From a virus: a DNA stretch of 64,000 nucleotides. Each line of letters begins with the position of its first letter. The stretch's first letter is position 1. The translations under genes and the position numbers were made by a program. Positions 36,768-43,735 of this stretch are shown here, one piece after another. The notes beneath the pieces were generated by a model that searched no databases, was not told the DNA's origin, and saw only the letters and a list, made by a program, of their open reading frames with translations. The stretch covers positions 50,818 through 114,817 of IMG/VR virus record IMGVR_UViG_3300043773_000401; one strand, given 5' to 3'.

Positions 36768-38090
36768 TTATGGTATTACTTCTTCACAAATTGCTTCCAT
36801 ATCACAGTCTTGTATAATTTCTTCTATAGTCCAACATATAGATGGAAGATAATCAGAAACTGCTAAACAAGGTGATACAGAGTTACCTCCACTCCAATTA
36901 ATTGTAACACTAGCACCTACACCATAAGATGATAATAATGTATTTGTACCAACATTATATATATCTTTTATAATTACTTCTCTAGTGCCATTACACTCTT
37001 TAAGTCTAACACATAAAGTGTTTTCATACTCTGTCCATACTGCATAAAATTCAGGTTCAGGTACTTCAGGATCAGCTATTTGCGGAGCATCAGCAATTGC
37101 AGTAGGTGCAAGATTTGCAGGAAATGTTAAAGGAATATCTGATGTATTTTGTGTAGTTATACTATAGTGTAATCCTGGAGGTGTACCATTAAAGTTAGTA
37201 CATAAGAATCCTAAAAATTCAGTAACTGGTGATGGAGTAGATGTAACTATTTTATAGAAATGAGCACCTCTTACATTATCAGGACTAAAGAGAACAGTAG
37301 GTGATGCAATACCCCATGTAGTTCCATATGTTTCTGAAAATAAAATACCACCATTTAAGTCTGTTGCCCAGAAGTTACTGTCACCAAACCAAGTTAAATG
37401 TTCTCCAATTCTTATTCCATAGTCATGTCTAGTTAAGAAATTAACTCCTGAATCTAATGATTGAGCTATACCTTGATCAGCAAGTACAGTAATTCTATAA
37501 CTACCAGATCCTTGTTGTGCTATATGAATACCTTTTATTAATACACAGTTTTGTCCATTAATAGCAATAGGTAAATCAAAGTTTGTAGATATCCATGTAT
37601 TTGTACTATCAGTAGTATAATATACTTTATTACCTATAGCCACAACTCCAAGATTAGGAGTAGGAAAATGTACTGCCATTGCTGGAGATTGAGTAGAAGC
37701 AGTAGATGGTAATGTCCTACTTTCAAATGTAGCACCTCCATTTATAGATCTTAAAATTACCGGATTACCTGTAACTTCATCTTGACCTACTGCATATACA
37801 AATGTTGCACTCTGTACCCATACTTCATAGATTACTGTTGGTATACTACCAGGTCCTACAATATTAGAAGGTGTCCATGTTGATCCTCCATTAGAACTAA
37901 ACCAAACAGATGCAGTTCCAGGAGTAGTATGTCTACCTACTGCAATTACTCTTATAGAGTTACCTGGAAATGCCATAATATCATATAGAGTATCTACATT
38001 TGCTATACTGGCATTAGACCAGGTAGAAGTACTATGATCATACTTTCTAGCATATCCGTAATTTCCACAGTAGTATGTTAATGTTGCCAT
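36768..38090 (-). CDS. Beta-propeller virion protein with BNR/Asp-box-like repeats (440 residues)
   Basis: Repeated units such as SVWFSSNGGSTWTPSN and ILRSINGGATFESRTL match the Asp-box S-x-[DN]-x-G-x-T-[WF] seen in sialidase and Ycf48-like propellers. Others are VYYTTDSTNTW and IAQSLDSGVNF. Roughly residues 1-330 would form the propeller. The C-terminal 100 residues (PEPEFYAVWTEYENTLCVRLKECNG onwards) look like a separate beta domain with cysteines. Such propellers on phage particles usually bind glycans or scaffold other proteins; catalytic sialidase residues are not evident. It overlaps the upstream zinc-ribbon gene as TAATG. Receptor or glycan binding is inferred. Confidence 0.75.
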   Translation of the reverse strand: MATLTYYCGNYGYARKYDHSTSTWSNASIANVDTLYDIMAFPGNSIRVIAVGRHTTPGTASVWFSSNGGSTWTPSNIVGPGSIPTVIYEVWVQSATFVYAVGQDEVTGNPVILRSINGGATFESRTLPSTASTQSPAMAVHFPTPNLGVVAIGNKVYYTTDSTNTWISTNFDLPIAINGQNCVLIKGIHIAQQGSGSYRITVLADQGIAQSLDSGVNFLTRHDYGIRIGEHLTWFGDSNFWATDLNGGILFSETYGTTWGIASPTVLFSPDNVRGAHFYKIVTSTPSPVTEFLGFLCTNFNGTPPGLHYSITTQNTSDIPLTFPANLAPTAIADAPQIADPEVPEPEFYAVWTEYENTLCVRLKECNGTREVIIKDIYNVGTNTLLSSYGVGASVTINWSGGNSVSPCLAVSDYLPSICWTIEEIIQDCDMEAICEEVIP

Positions 38091-38275
38091 TACTTTTTAT
38101 AATTTATTGAATTAATTGTAGCTGCTAAATGAGTATTACTAGGTTTTGCTGTTGGTAAGTTTGCTGCTGTTCTATTATAAGATGCAACACAATTACTACA
38201 TACTATTTTACCATCTGCTGCTGTTCTCTTTTGGCATCCACAACTTAATTGAGATTTACAATTTACACATGTCAT
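38090..38275 (-). CDS. Small zinc-ribbon-like protein (61 residues)
   Basis: Cysteines occur as CVNC, CGC and CSNC (C3, C6, C12, C14, C26, C29), a pattern fitting a small treble-clef or zinc-ribbon site. The remaining 30 residues are low complexity (Ala/Asn/Thr). The stop overlaps the propeller start as TAATG, so translation is likely coupled. It resembles the Cys-rich N-terminal segments of neighbouring appendage proteins and could be a detached module of the same kind. Function is unknown. Confidence 0.65.
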   Translation of the reverse strand: MTCVNCKSQLSCGCQKRTAADGKIVCSNCVASYNRTAANLPTAKPSNTHLAATINSINYKK

Positions 38276-38297
38276 ATTCTTTGGTTTTTATTTGTTA

Positions 38298-38858
38298 CTA
38301 ACATAAGTCATTGCATCCACATCCACAAGCTAGTTTCTTAAGTTTTTTGTAAACATAGTTGTACATATCCATACCTTTAGTAGGATGATGACAATATTCT
38401 ACTTCTACTTTAGCAGCTTGTAATTGTGTTTGCAGTAATTGAAGCTCTCTAACCTTATCTTTAATAGGTTTTTGAGGTTCACATGCAGCTAAGTCCATAC
38501 AGCAAAGTATCTGATTAATCAGATTTAAAGCATTAGTAATCCTAAGATGATTATATTCTACATACACATATTCATTAGGAGATACAGAATATCTTACTAC
38601 ATATACACCATCTGGTAGATCTTGAATAATCTGACCACAGTTATATATCTGTAATCCCATATCACATGCTGTAATATTCTCAGTAAAGTTCTCAGTTAGA
38701 TCTGGTACTTCATAAGATTGATAGAATCCAGGAGGTGTTATCTGTAATTTAGGACATTCTACTGGAACATCTTCACTGTATATACTAGTGTCTATAACTC
38801 TTATAATACACTTATTTAAAGTATCAGGAATTTCTAAGCTTAATGTATGCTTTGCCAT
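38298..38858 (-). CDS. Conserved small structural protein, beta-rich N-half and helical Cys-rich C-half (186 residues)
   Basis: Residues 1-115 are beta-rich (HTLSLEIPDTLNKCIIRVIDTSIY, LPDGVYVVRYSVSPNEYVYVEYNHLRI). Residues 115-186 are helical with cysteines (LNLINQILCCMDLAACEP, ELQLLQTQLQAAKVEVEYCHHP, KLACGCGCNDLC). The VRYSVSPN-EYVYVEYNHLRITNA pattern is shared, to my recollection, by small proteins next to fibre genes in Bacteroidota phages. It is the first gene after a terminator, with the GTAAATTAGTA element only 2 bases before ATG, so it likely heads the appendage operon. A structural role is inferred. Confidence 0.7.
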   Translation of the reverse strand: MAKHTLSLEIPDTLNKCIIRVIDTSIYSEDVPVECPKLQITPPGFYQSYEVPDLTENFTENITACDMGLQIYNCGQIIQDLPDGVYVVRYSVSPNEYVYVEYNHLRITNALNLINQILCCMDLAACEPQKPIKDKVRELQLLQTQLQAAKVEVEYCHHPTKGMDMYNYVYKKLKKLACGCGCNDLC

Positions 38859-38860
38859 AG

Positions 38861-38871
38861 TACTAATTTAC
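38861..38871 (-). promoter_or_regulatory. Recurrent GTAAATTAGTA element
   Basis: This copy lies 2 bases from the ATG of the 186-residue gene and 13 bases beyond the T-tract of the terminator at 38884. Its closeness to the start codon suggests a leader or initiation function, or a near-leaderless transcript. Confidence 0.4.
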
Positions 38872-38883
38872 ATATAATAATTG

Positions 38884-38925
38884 AAAAAGAAAAAGGGAGA
38901 GGAGAGATTTTACTCCCACTCTCCC
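38884..38925 (-). terminator. Rho-independent terminator
   Basis: In transcript sense GGGAGAG ... CTCTCCC forms the outer stem. Inner pairing between GGGAG and CTCTCC is also possible, and the stem is followed by TTTTTCTTTTT. It follows the 462-residue virion gene after about 30 bases and would end a strongly expressed transcript. Confidence 0.82.
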
Positions 38926-38954
38926 AATTTTCTATAAGTTATACTAGTGTGAGA

Positions 38955-40343
38955 TTATGCTAATACTCCAGGAATGATTGCTACACCACGGCAGTCAAAA
39001 CATCCTACATACTCAACACCTTTGCAAGGACCATTACATGCAGCTAACCAAGCATCCATGAATGTTTCAAATGCTGTAGCTCCAGGAGCAATGTTTAATC
39101 CACCAGCAAAGTTAGATAAGTTAGGAACAACAATCTCTAACAAGTACTGATCATTATCAAATACTCCAGTTGGGTTATTGAAACGAGGTACATTGTGCTG
39201 TACATAGAAACGGCTATAGAAAGCATTTCTGTTAGGTATAGCTAAGTTAAAGTCATAACCTTGAGTTACTTCACGGATACGAAGATCAGAGTTAGTAGCA
39301 AAGTAGTTCTGCTGATAAGACTCAGATAAAATTAAACTCTTAAGAGCTGTATCACCAAATCCAGTACCTTGACGTGGAGCACATTCTTCTACTACACAGA
39401 TACCTGTAAATAAACAAGGATCTCCAGTGTAATCTACTTCAGAAGGAAGAATCTTAACTAATTCTTTTTCATAGAAGTCATTAGGATAGAATGTACAGTT
39501 TCCAAATACTGTATCTACATAAGCTCCAGTAAATGTCATACCAGCACATTCTCCTTCGAATGGACCAGCAGGAGATACGTAAAGATCCCAAGCTAAAGTA
39601 CCAGCAGCAACTGCAGCATTATAAGTATCAATTGTATAAGATGGACCTACAGGAGCACCAGTTGTATCATAAATACGGATAGCAATGAATGGAGCAATCA
39701 ACGGACTGTTGAAGAATTGCTTAGCCCATCCAATGTAAACTAATGTAGGATCTACTGCTACAGGAGCTGTATCATCAACACAACATCCAGTGTAGTAATC
39801 TGCAGTATAGTATGAGTTACGAGTTAAGAAACGTAATGCTGGAGATCCTTTGATGTCAAGACGTAAATAGTAAGTCTCATCACACAAGAAATCTTTGCAA
39901 CATCCTGTATTCTCAACAGTGTAAGGTGTAGAACCTACGTGCACAATATTCTGAATAGGAGCACAAGGGTCAACACGGTAAGCACGTGATACATACTTAG
40001 CATTGATTACTTTAGATTTAGTAGTCTCTTTATAACCACCAGCAAAAGGTCCAATCTTGTCATTGTGAAAGATAGGAGAGCTAGCAATGATAATAGGACA
40101 ACAATCTTCTGGAGTAGATAAAGGTGCTAATGAAGTGTAAGTTTCTGAATTAAATACACCATAAACTCCATAAGGATTTGGATCAGGTACAGTGTTGTAA
40201 GTACCATTAGATAATTCTACGGTAGCAACACCTGAAGACAACAACATACCAGTATTATCAATACCAGCAACTGTTGGAGATGCAACTTGAGCAGGGTGCC
40301 CACCCAAGAAGACCTTGTTAAACGCATGATTAAAATAAGCCAT
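38955..40343 (-). CDS. Abundant virion protein candidate, Cys-rich, capsid-like codon use (462 residues)
   Basis: The sequence is beta-rich and soluble, with cysteine pairs (PEDCCPII, TGCCKDFLC, TGCCVDD). The C-terminal half contains FYSRFYVQHNVPRF and ends in CKGVEYVGCFDCRG. No named family is recognised with certainty. Almost all arginine codons (12 of 13 checked) are CGT, as in the major capsid gene, while neighbouring genes favour AGA. With its flanking gaps and dedicated terminator, this argues for very high expression. I infer an auxiliary capsid, head-fibre or main tail-barrel protein. Position, a few genes after the capsid gene and beyond the ring protein, is compatible with all three. 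Confidence 0.78.
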   Translation of the reverse strand: MAYFNHAFNKVFLGGHPAQVASPTVAGIDNTGMLLSSGVATVELSNGTYNTVPDPNPYGVYGVFNSETYTSLAPLSTPEDCCPIIIASSPIFHNDKIGPFAGGYKETTKSKVINAKYVSRAYRVDPCAPIQNIVHVGSTPYTVENTGCCKDFLCDETYYLRLDIKGSPALRFLTRNSYYTADYYTGCCVDDTAPVAVDPTLVYIGWAKQFFNSPLIAPFIAIRIYDTTGAPVGPSYTIDTYNAAVAAGTLAWDLYVSPAGPFEGECAGMTFTGAYVDTVFGNCTFYPNDFYEKELVKILPSEVDYTGDPCLFTGICVVEECAPRQGTGFGDTALKSLILSESYQQNYFATNSDLRIREVTQGYDFNLAIPNRNAFYSRFYVQHNVPRFNNPTGVFDNDQYLLEIVVPNLSNFAGGLNIAPGATAFETFMDAWLAACNGPCKGVEYVGCFDCRGVAIIPGVLA

Positions 40344-40414
40344 TGTTTTTTGTTTTAAAAGTTATACAAATAAATAATAATATAATATAAGTAATAGTTT
40401 ACTAATATCCAAAT

Positions 40415-41008
40415 TTACCCCATCATTTCATCATCTAGCAGACGGAGAGCTATCTTGTCTGTACCAAATGCTTCTAGACGGTCCATCCAGTTTTGCATCT
40501 TGCCCATCTCTTCTACTTGTTCTTTAAGATAACCTAATGCTAGTTCATACATAATATGATCACCTCTCATTAAAGCTTTAGAAGCTAGATCTTTAATTTG
40601 AGAACTAATCTCAATCTCATGATCATATGACTTCTGAATAATCTCAGGTAATCCACCTGGATAGTTTTGTTCTGGTTGATCAAGTACAGGAGTTAATGGT
40701 TGTAAACCAAATGATAAGACATACTTACGTGCTATATCAGCATGACCCATTTCTTCTGCAGAATATCCATTCCATTGTTTAGCAGCACCTAGATAACCTT
40801 TGTCATCTAACCACATTGCCATAGACTTATATATTCTAGCAGAATATTCTTCCTGTTGTATACGGTAGTTAAGATAATCTAAACCTTCTTGTGAGATTAA
40901 AGGATTGTCTGTCTTAAGTGGAGGAGCTCCTTTTAAACCTGAAACACCAACTACTTTTGGTGCTGAGCTTGCATCTCCTGTTCTTTTAAGCATTCTATTG
41001 TTTTCCAT
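40415..41008 (-). CDS. Ferritin (non-haem) encoded in phage head operon
   Basis: Residues 38-180 align by eye with bacterial ferritin FtnA along the four-helix bundle. The diiron ligands are present: E53 (in QEEYSARIY), E86 and H89 (AEEMGH), E131 (DHEIEI), Q164 and E167 (KEQVEE). These correspond to FtnA E17, E50, H53, E94, Q127 and E130. The first 37 residues are a polar extension not found in typical ferritins. The gene lies between the ring/adaptor protein and the 462-residue virion protein, 11 bases after the former. Ferritins oxidise and store iron as 24-mers. Here it could act in the infected cell against iron or oxidative stress or, more speculatively, be packaged in the virion. Confidence 0.9.
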   Translation of the reverse strand: MENNRMLKRTGDASSAPKVVGVSGLKGAPPLKTDNPLISQEGLDYLNYRIQQEEYSARIYKSMAMWLDDKGYLGAAKQWNGYSAEEMGHADIARKYVLSFGLQPLTPVLDQPEQNYPGGLPEIIQKSYDHEIEISSQIKDLASKALMRGDHIMYELALGYLKEQVEEMGKMQNWMDRLEAFGTDKIALRLLDDEMMG

Positions 41009-41019
41009 TTATATAAAAA

Positions 41020-41724
41020 TTAATTGTTCTGTTCTCCTGATTGAGCATTAATCTGTACTTGAGCAATAGATTCTATATCACCTGCTATAATAGCACAAGC
41101 CTCATCAATAAGAACTTCAGTAATGTCATCCTTGAATTCACATTCTACATTAGTAGTACTAATTAGACCTGTGTATGGATCAACACAACCTTCAATCTGT
41201 ATATTGATAGGCTTTCTATAGAAGTATAAATCTATATTTTCTAGATCAAACTCATTGTTTGTATATATCCTAAGTTTATTATTAATAAGGGTCATAAAAG
41301 TTTCTCCCCATTCAAAACTAGGTTTCTTAAGATAATCTCTAAGTAAGTTAGGTACGTTAGCTTCTTCTGCTAAATATACTACCATTTCTTTGTTAGTACA
41401 GCATTCTGAAAAAGCTGATAGATGAACTCTCTTAAACTCCATATAGTTTTCTGGAAGATCCAGAGTAGTTTCATAATAACCATCAAACTTACTTAGATCT
41501 AGGGTAGACTTATTTAACAATATCTGTAAGTCATCTACTCTTCTCTTAGATTGTTCATCTCCTTGTTTAAGAATATTAGTACCAACAAGCTGTCTACGGC
41601 ACCATTGAATCATGCCTTTATTGAATGCTTCTATTATTTGCCAACATTCAATATTGTCATAATCCTGGCTATCTAACTTGTTTAGCCTTTGCTTAACCTT
41701 TATTTGGAGTGTTGAATTTAACAT
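41020..41724 (-). CDS. Head-tail ring/adaptor protein (P22 gp4-like, crAss-like)
   Basis: The N-terminus (STLQIKVKQRLNKLDSQDYDNIECWQIIEAFNKGMIQWCRRQL) is a helical segment typical of the head-completion or adaptor ring that docks below the portal in podovirus-like virions. A beta-rich centre (ETTLDLPENYMEFKRVHLSAF, NNKLRIYTNNEFDLENIDLYFYRKP) and a C-terminal helix (ITEVLIDEACAIIAGDIESIAQVQINAQS) follow. That layout matches crAss-like ring proteins. The start overlaps the preceding basic-protein stop as TAATG. It probably forms a dodecameric ring under the portal. Assignment rests on pattern and position. Confidence 0.75.
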   Translation of the reverse strand: MLNSTLQIKVKQRLNKLDSQDYDNIECWQIIEAFNKGMIQWCRRQLVGTNILKQGDEQSKRRVDDLQILLNKSTLDLSKFDGYYETTLDLPENYMEFKRVHLSAFSECCTNKEMVVYLAEEANVPNLLRDYLKKPSFEWGETFMTLINNKLRIYTNNEFDLENIDLYFYRKPINIQIEGCVDPYTGLISTTNVECEFKDDITEVLIDEACAIIAGDIESIAQVQINAQSGEQNN

Positions 41725-42128
41725 TATCCTTTCTTGCTACGCATTTTACCTAGAGTTTTAGCTAAGTTAGCTTGTCTCTTAGTTGTTGTACTTGCTTTAG
41801 ATCCTGGTTTAGTTACCTTAGCAGCATAAGCAGCAGTAGACATACCAGCAGCTTTAGCTTTAGCAGAGAATGCACCTGGGTTTTTAATAGCACCCTTGAT
41901 CCAATTTTTCTTAGCTCCACCAGCTTTAAATACTCCACGTCCTTTAAGGATGTCTGCTTGAGTTACTTTACCATCACCTGTAAGATCTGGAAACTTTGAT
42001 CCTCCCATCTTATAGTTCTTACTTTCCATCTTCTGATAATCAGCATTAAGTTTATTTACCTTACTCTTTTTATCTTGAGGACGGGTAACATACCCTGGAT
42101 TCATGTTTAATTTAGTAGTCTTTTTCAT
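41724..42128 (-). CDS. Basic microprotein with EF-hand-like loop and conserved C-terminal motif (134 residues)
   Basis: The protein is strongly basic. It contains KMGGSKFPDLTGDGKVTQADILKGRG, where D-x-T-G-D-G-x-V-T-x-x-D (about residues 49-60) resembles an EF-hand or dockerin calcium loop. A segment KKNWIKGAIKNPGAFSAKAK...GMSTAAYAAKVTKPGS follows, ending with RQANLAKTLGKM. I recognise this C-terminal pattern as a short conserved module in small proteins of unrelated aquatic phages; its function is unknown to me. It is the last of six basic genes between the capsid gene and the ring protein. It may bind DNA in the head or act as a minor head protein. Confidence 0.75.
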   Translation of the reverse strand: MKKTTKLNMNPGYVTRPQDKKSKVNKLNADYQKMESKNYKMGGSKFPDLTGDGKVTQADILKGRGVFKAGGAKKNWIKGAIKNPGAFSAKAKAAGMSTAAYAAKVTKPGSKASTTTKRQANLAKTLGKMRSKKG

Positions 42129-42138
42129 ATATAAATAA

Positions 42139-42498
42139 TTAGCAGTTCCATTTTCTTAATGACTTATTAATCCTAGAGTTAGGATCATTTGCAGTCTTAG
42201 ATGAAGTAAGCTTCTTCTTCATACCAGACATTCTAGCACAAAAAGACTTTCTTCTATTAGCAGCTTCACTACCTTTCTTTAACTTAGAAGGTTCTGTAGT
42301 AACAGCTGTCTTAAGTTTAGATCCAGGGTTTTCTCTACGGTAAGAAGCAACACCTTTAGCATTAAGACCACCAGAAGGATTCTTACCTTCTTTTCTCTGC
42401 CATGCAGGAGTAGATCCTCCCTTCTTCATCTGAGGAGTCTTACCAGCTTTCTTCATTGAGATAGCTATTGCTGCTTGTTGTTTTGCATTCTTTGTCAT
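42139..42498 (-). CDS. Basic microprotein with conserved EGKNPSGGLNAKG / CARMSGM motif (119 residues)
   Basis: An N-terminal region with MKKGGSTPAWQRKEG is followed by NPSGGLNAKGVASYRRENPGS, then a basic stretch ending RRKSFCARMSGMKKK and DPNSRINKSLRKWNC. This series of motifs is, from memory, highly conserved in small proteins of diverse phages and some large eukaryotic viruses (DUF6321-like). The name should be verified by profile search. Lys and Arg dominate and no catalytic motif is visible. The C-terminal Cys pair plus RxxSFCARM could bind metal or nucleic acid. It is one of the basic-protein cassette downstream of the capsid gene. Confidence 0.78.
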   Translation of the reverse strand: MTKNAKQQAAIAISMKKAGKTPQMKKGGSTPAWQRKEGKNPSGGLNAKGVASYRRENPGSKLKTAVTTEPSKLKKGSEAANRRKSFCARMSGMKKKLTSSKTANDPNSRINKSLRKWNC

Positions 42499-42507
42499 AG
42501 TAATATT

Positions 42508-42642
42508 TTATCTACCTTGACCTCTATATCTTTTAGGTTTCTGTTCCTTAGGACCAAACTTCTTTTTAAGCTTGCCTGTAGTTTTAACACCAAAGGTTAC
42601 TTTACCTCTTTCTACTTTACCTTTACCACCTGCTTTTGCCAT
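42508..42642 (-). CDS. 44-residue basic microprotein
   Basis: I found this by translating the gap by hand: ATG to TAA, 44 codons, beginning MAKAGGKGKVERGKVTFGVK and ending KPKRYRGQGR. It is about 40 per cent Lys plus Arg with many glycines, like its neighbours. It fits exactly between two basic genes, 2 bases after one and 9 before the next, which supports it being real. It probably binds nucleic acid or is a minor head protein. No family is known to me. Confidence 0.7.
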   Translation of the reverse strand: MAKAGGKGKVERGKVTFGVKTTGKLKKKFGPKEQKPKRYRGQGR

Positions 42643-42644
42643 AA

Positions 42645-42914
42645 CTATCTATATTTACTAGCTTTATTAGCTATTGATTTAGGTTGTTTTACAAATTGTT
42701 TACCCTTCCTATTACCTTCAGCTTTAACCTTATTAGTAGCAGCTTTTTCTCCTGCTGACATAGCAGACCAGGCAGCTTCAGGAAGATACCTTTTAGTACC
42801 CTTAGATTTTACTTCTTTACTCAAGCCTTTCTTTTTATTAGCATGAGTACCAGAAGTCATCCATTTCTGAGCTGTCCAGTCTTTTAAACTCTTCTGTGAT
42901 TTAGCTAGTGCCAT
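42645..42914 (-). CDS. Basic microprotein (89 residues), KRYLPEAAWSAMSAGEKAA motif
   Basis: The sequence SLKDWTAQKWMTSGTHANKKK, then TKRYLPEAAWSAMSAGEKAATN and RKGKQFVKQPKSIANKASKYR, matches a conserved small-protein pattern I recall from cyanophages and other aquatic viruses. There similar proteins also sit beside others of this cassette. The protein is highly basic with two short tryptophan-containing helices and a flexible tail. It lies downstream of the endonuclease gene that interrupts the cassette and is spaced 2 bases from the 44-residue gene. Molecular function is unknown; DNA condensation or head assembly is plausible. Confidence 0.75.
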   Translation of the reverse strand: MALAKSQKSLKDWTAQKWMTSGTHANKKKGLSKEVKSKGTKRYLPEAAWSAMSAGEKAATNKVKAEGNRKGKQFVKQPKSIANKASKYR

Positions 42915-42932
42915 TCTTTTTCTAATTTAAAC

Positions 42933-43388
42933 TTATTCTCCATAATAACCAAACATCTTTAAATAATCAATTGCATTCTGTAATATAATAGGACTATCTT
43001 CAAACATACCTAATGCCCTATTACACTTCTTACACAACAGACCTCTAAATTCATCTGTCTTATGATTATGATCAATTGCGCTTTCACTTATTAATATATG
43101 TTTATTACATATGGCACAACATTCTTCTTGCCTTTCATAAACATCTATTAATTCTTCAGGTGTTATTCCTCTTCTTTGACATCTTTTTGCTAGAGTCCAC
43201 GAGTCTTTCTCTCTATATTCTCTAACTTTATCTGGATTATTTTCAGTCCAGTTTCTATGTTCATTATATAAACATTTATTACATTTACTTTTTAATAAAT
43301 GTTTTTGTGATCCACCTCTACTTCTAAACTCAGAAGTATCTTTAGATTTTTTACAACTTGAACATATTTTAGTTTCTATATCCACCAC
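42933..43388 (-). CDS. Endonuclease VII-like HNH nuclease with N-terminal zinc finger
   Basis: Residues 90-148 show the recombination endonuclease VII signature: Zn ligands C91, C94, C119 and C122, catalytic D106-H-N-H109 in SAIDHNHKTDEFRG, and the helix GMFEDSPIILQNAIDYLK. Residues 9-12 (CSSC) and 36-39 (CNKC) form an extra N-terminal zinc finger, as in many free-standing phage HNH enzymes. The gene overlaps the upstream basic gene by 20 bases and splits a series of unrelated basic genes. It looks richer in A/T-ending codons than they are. It could resolve DNA junctions for packaging like T4 gp49 or, more likely from its position, be a homing endonuclease. Confidence 0.88.
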   Translation of the reverse strand: MVDIETKICSSCKKSKDTSEFRSRGGSQKHLLKSKCNKCLYNEHRNWTENNPDKVREYREKDSWTLAKRCQRRGITPEELIDVYERQEECCAICNKHILISESAIDHNHKTDEFRGLLCKKCNRALGMFEDSPIILQNAIDYLKMFGYYGE

Positions 43389-43734
43389 CTTTACTTTTGT
43401 ACTCTTTAGCTAACAACTGACTTTTTCTAGCTGACCATTCTCCAGGATCTCCACCTTTAGTACCAGCCTTTATCTTGTTGAATAATGATTTACGCATACC
43501 AGGCTTGGTATAATTACCTGCCTGGTTTACCTTAGACTTAGTAGAACCACCTTTTTTCATAGTCTCAGCTATTCTGATTTTACGGTCTTGAACTTTAGCT
43601 GCTCTACCTAATAGTCTATTAGCTTTTTGTTCTCTACCTTCATCAACAGCTTTATTGCCTTTATAAACTAGACGTTCTTCTCTTTTCTGAAGTCTTGCTA
43701 GTTTTCTTGCTTTATCACCAGGTGTTTTCATCAT
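43369..43734 (-). CDS. Basic microprotein with GEWSARKSQLLAKEYKSKGGGY motif (121 residues)
   Basis: The N-terminal half is a basic helix (ARKLARLQKREERLVYKGNKA, then LLGRAAKVQDRKIRIAETMKKGG). Residues 88-120 contain KAGTKGGDPGEWSARKSQLL and AKEYKSKGGGYRN, which I recognise as a conserved module (DUF5872-like, from memory) in small proteins of phages and giant viruses. A KKGG motif is at the junction of the two halves. The stop overlaps the start of the HNH nuclease gene. Its position after the capsid gene and its high charge suggest a head-associated nucleic-acid-binding protein; this is inference. Confidence 0.78.
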   Translation of the reverse strand: MMKTPGDKARKLARLQKREERLVYKGNKAVDEGREQKANRLLGRAAKVQDRKIRIAETMKKGGSTKSKVNQAGNYTKPGMRKSLFNKIKAGTKGGDPGEWSARKSQLLAKEYKSKGGGYRN

Positions 43735-43735
43735 A

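Noticed and set aside
36768-38090. Active sialidase
   Set aside because: Asp-box-like repeats are present, but I see no arginine triad or nucleophile Tyr/Glu pattern. A binding propeller is the safer call.
38900-38930. Hairpin as a small RNA or riboswitch
   Set aside because: Stem followed directly by a T-rich tract just after a stop codon is fully explained as a terminator.
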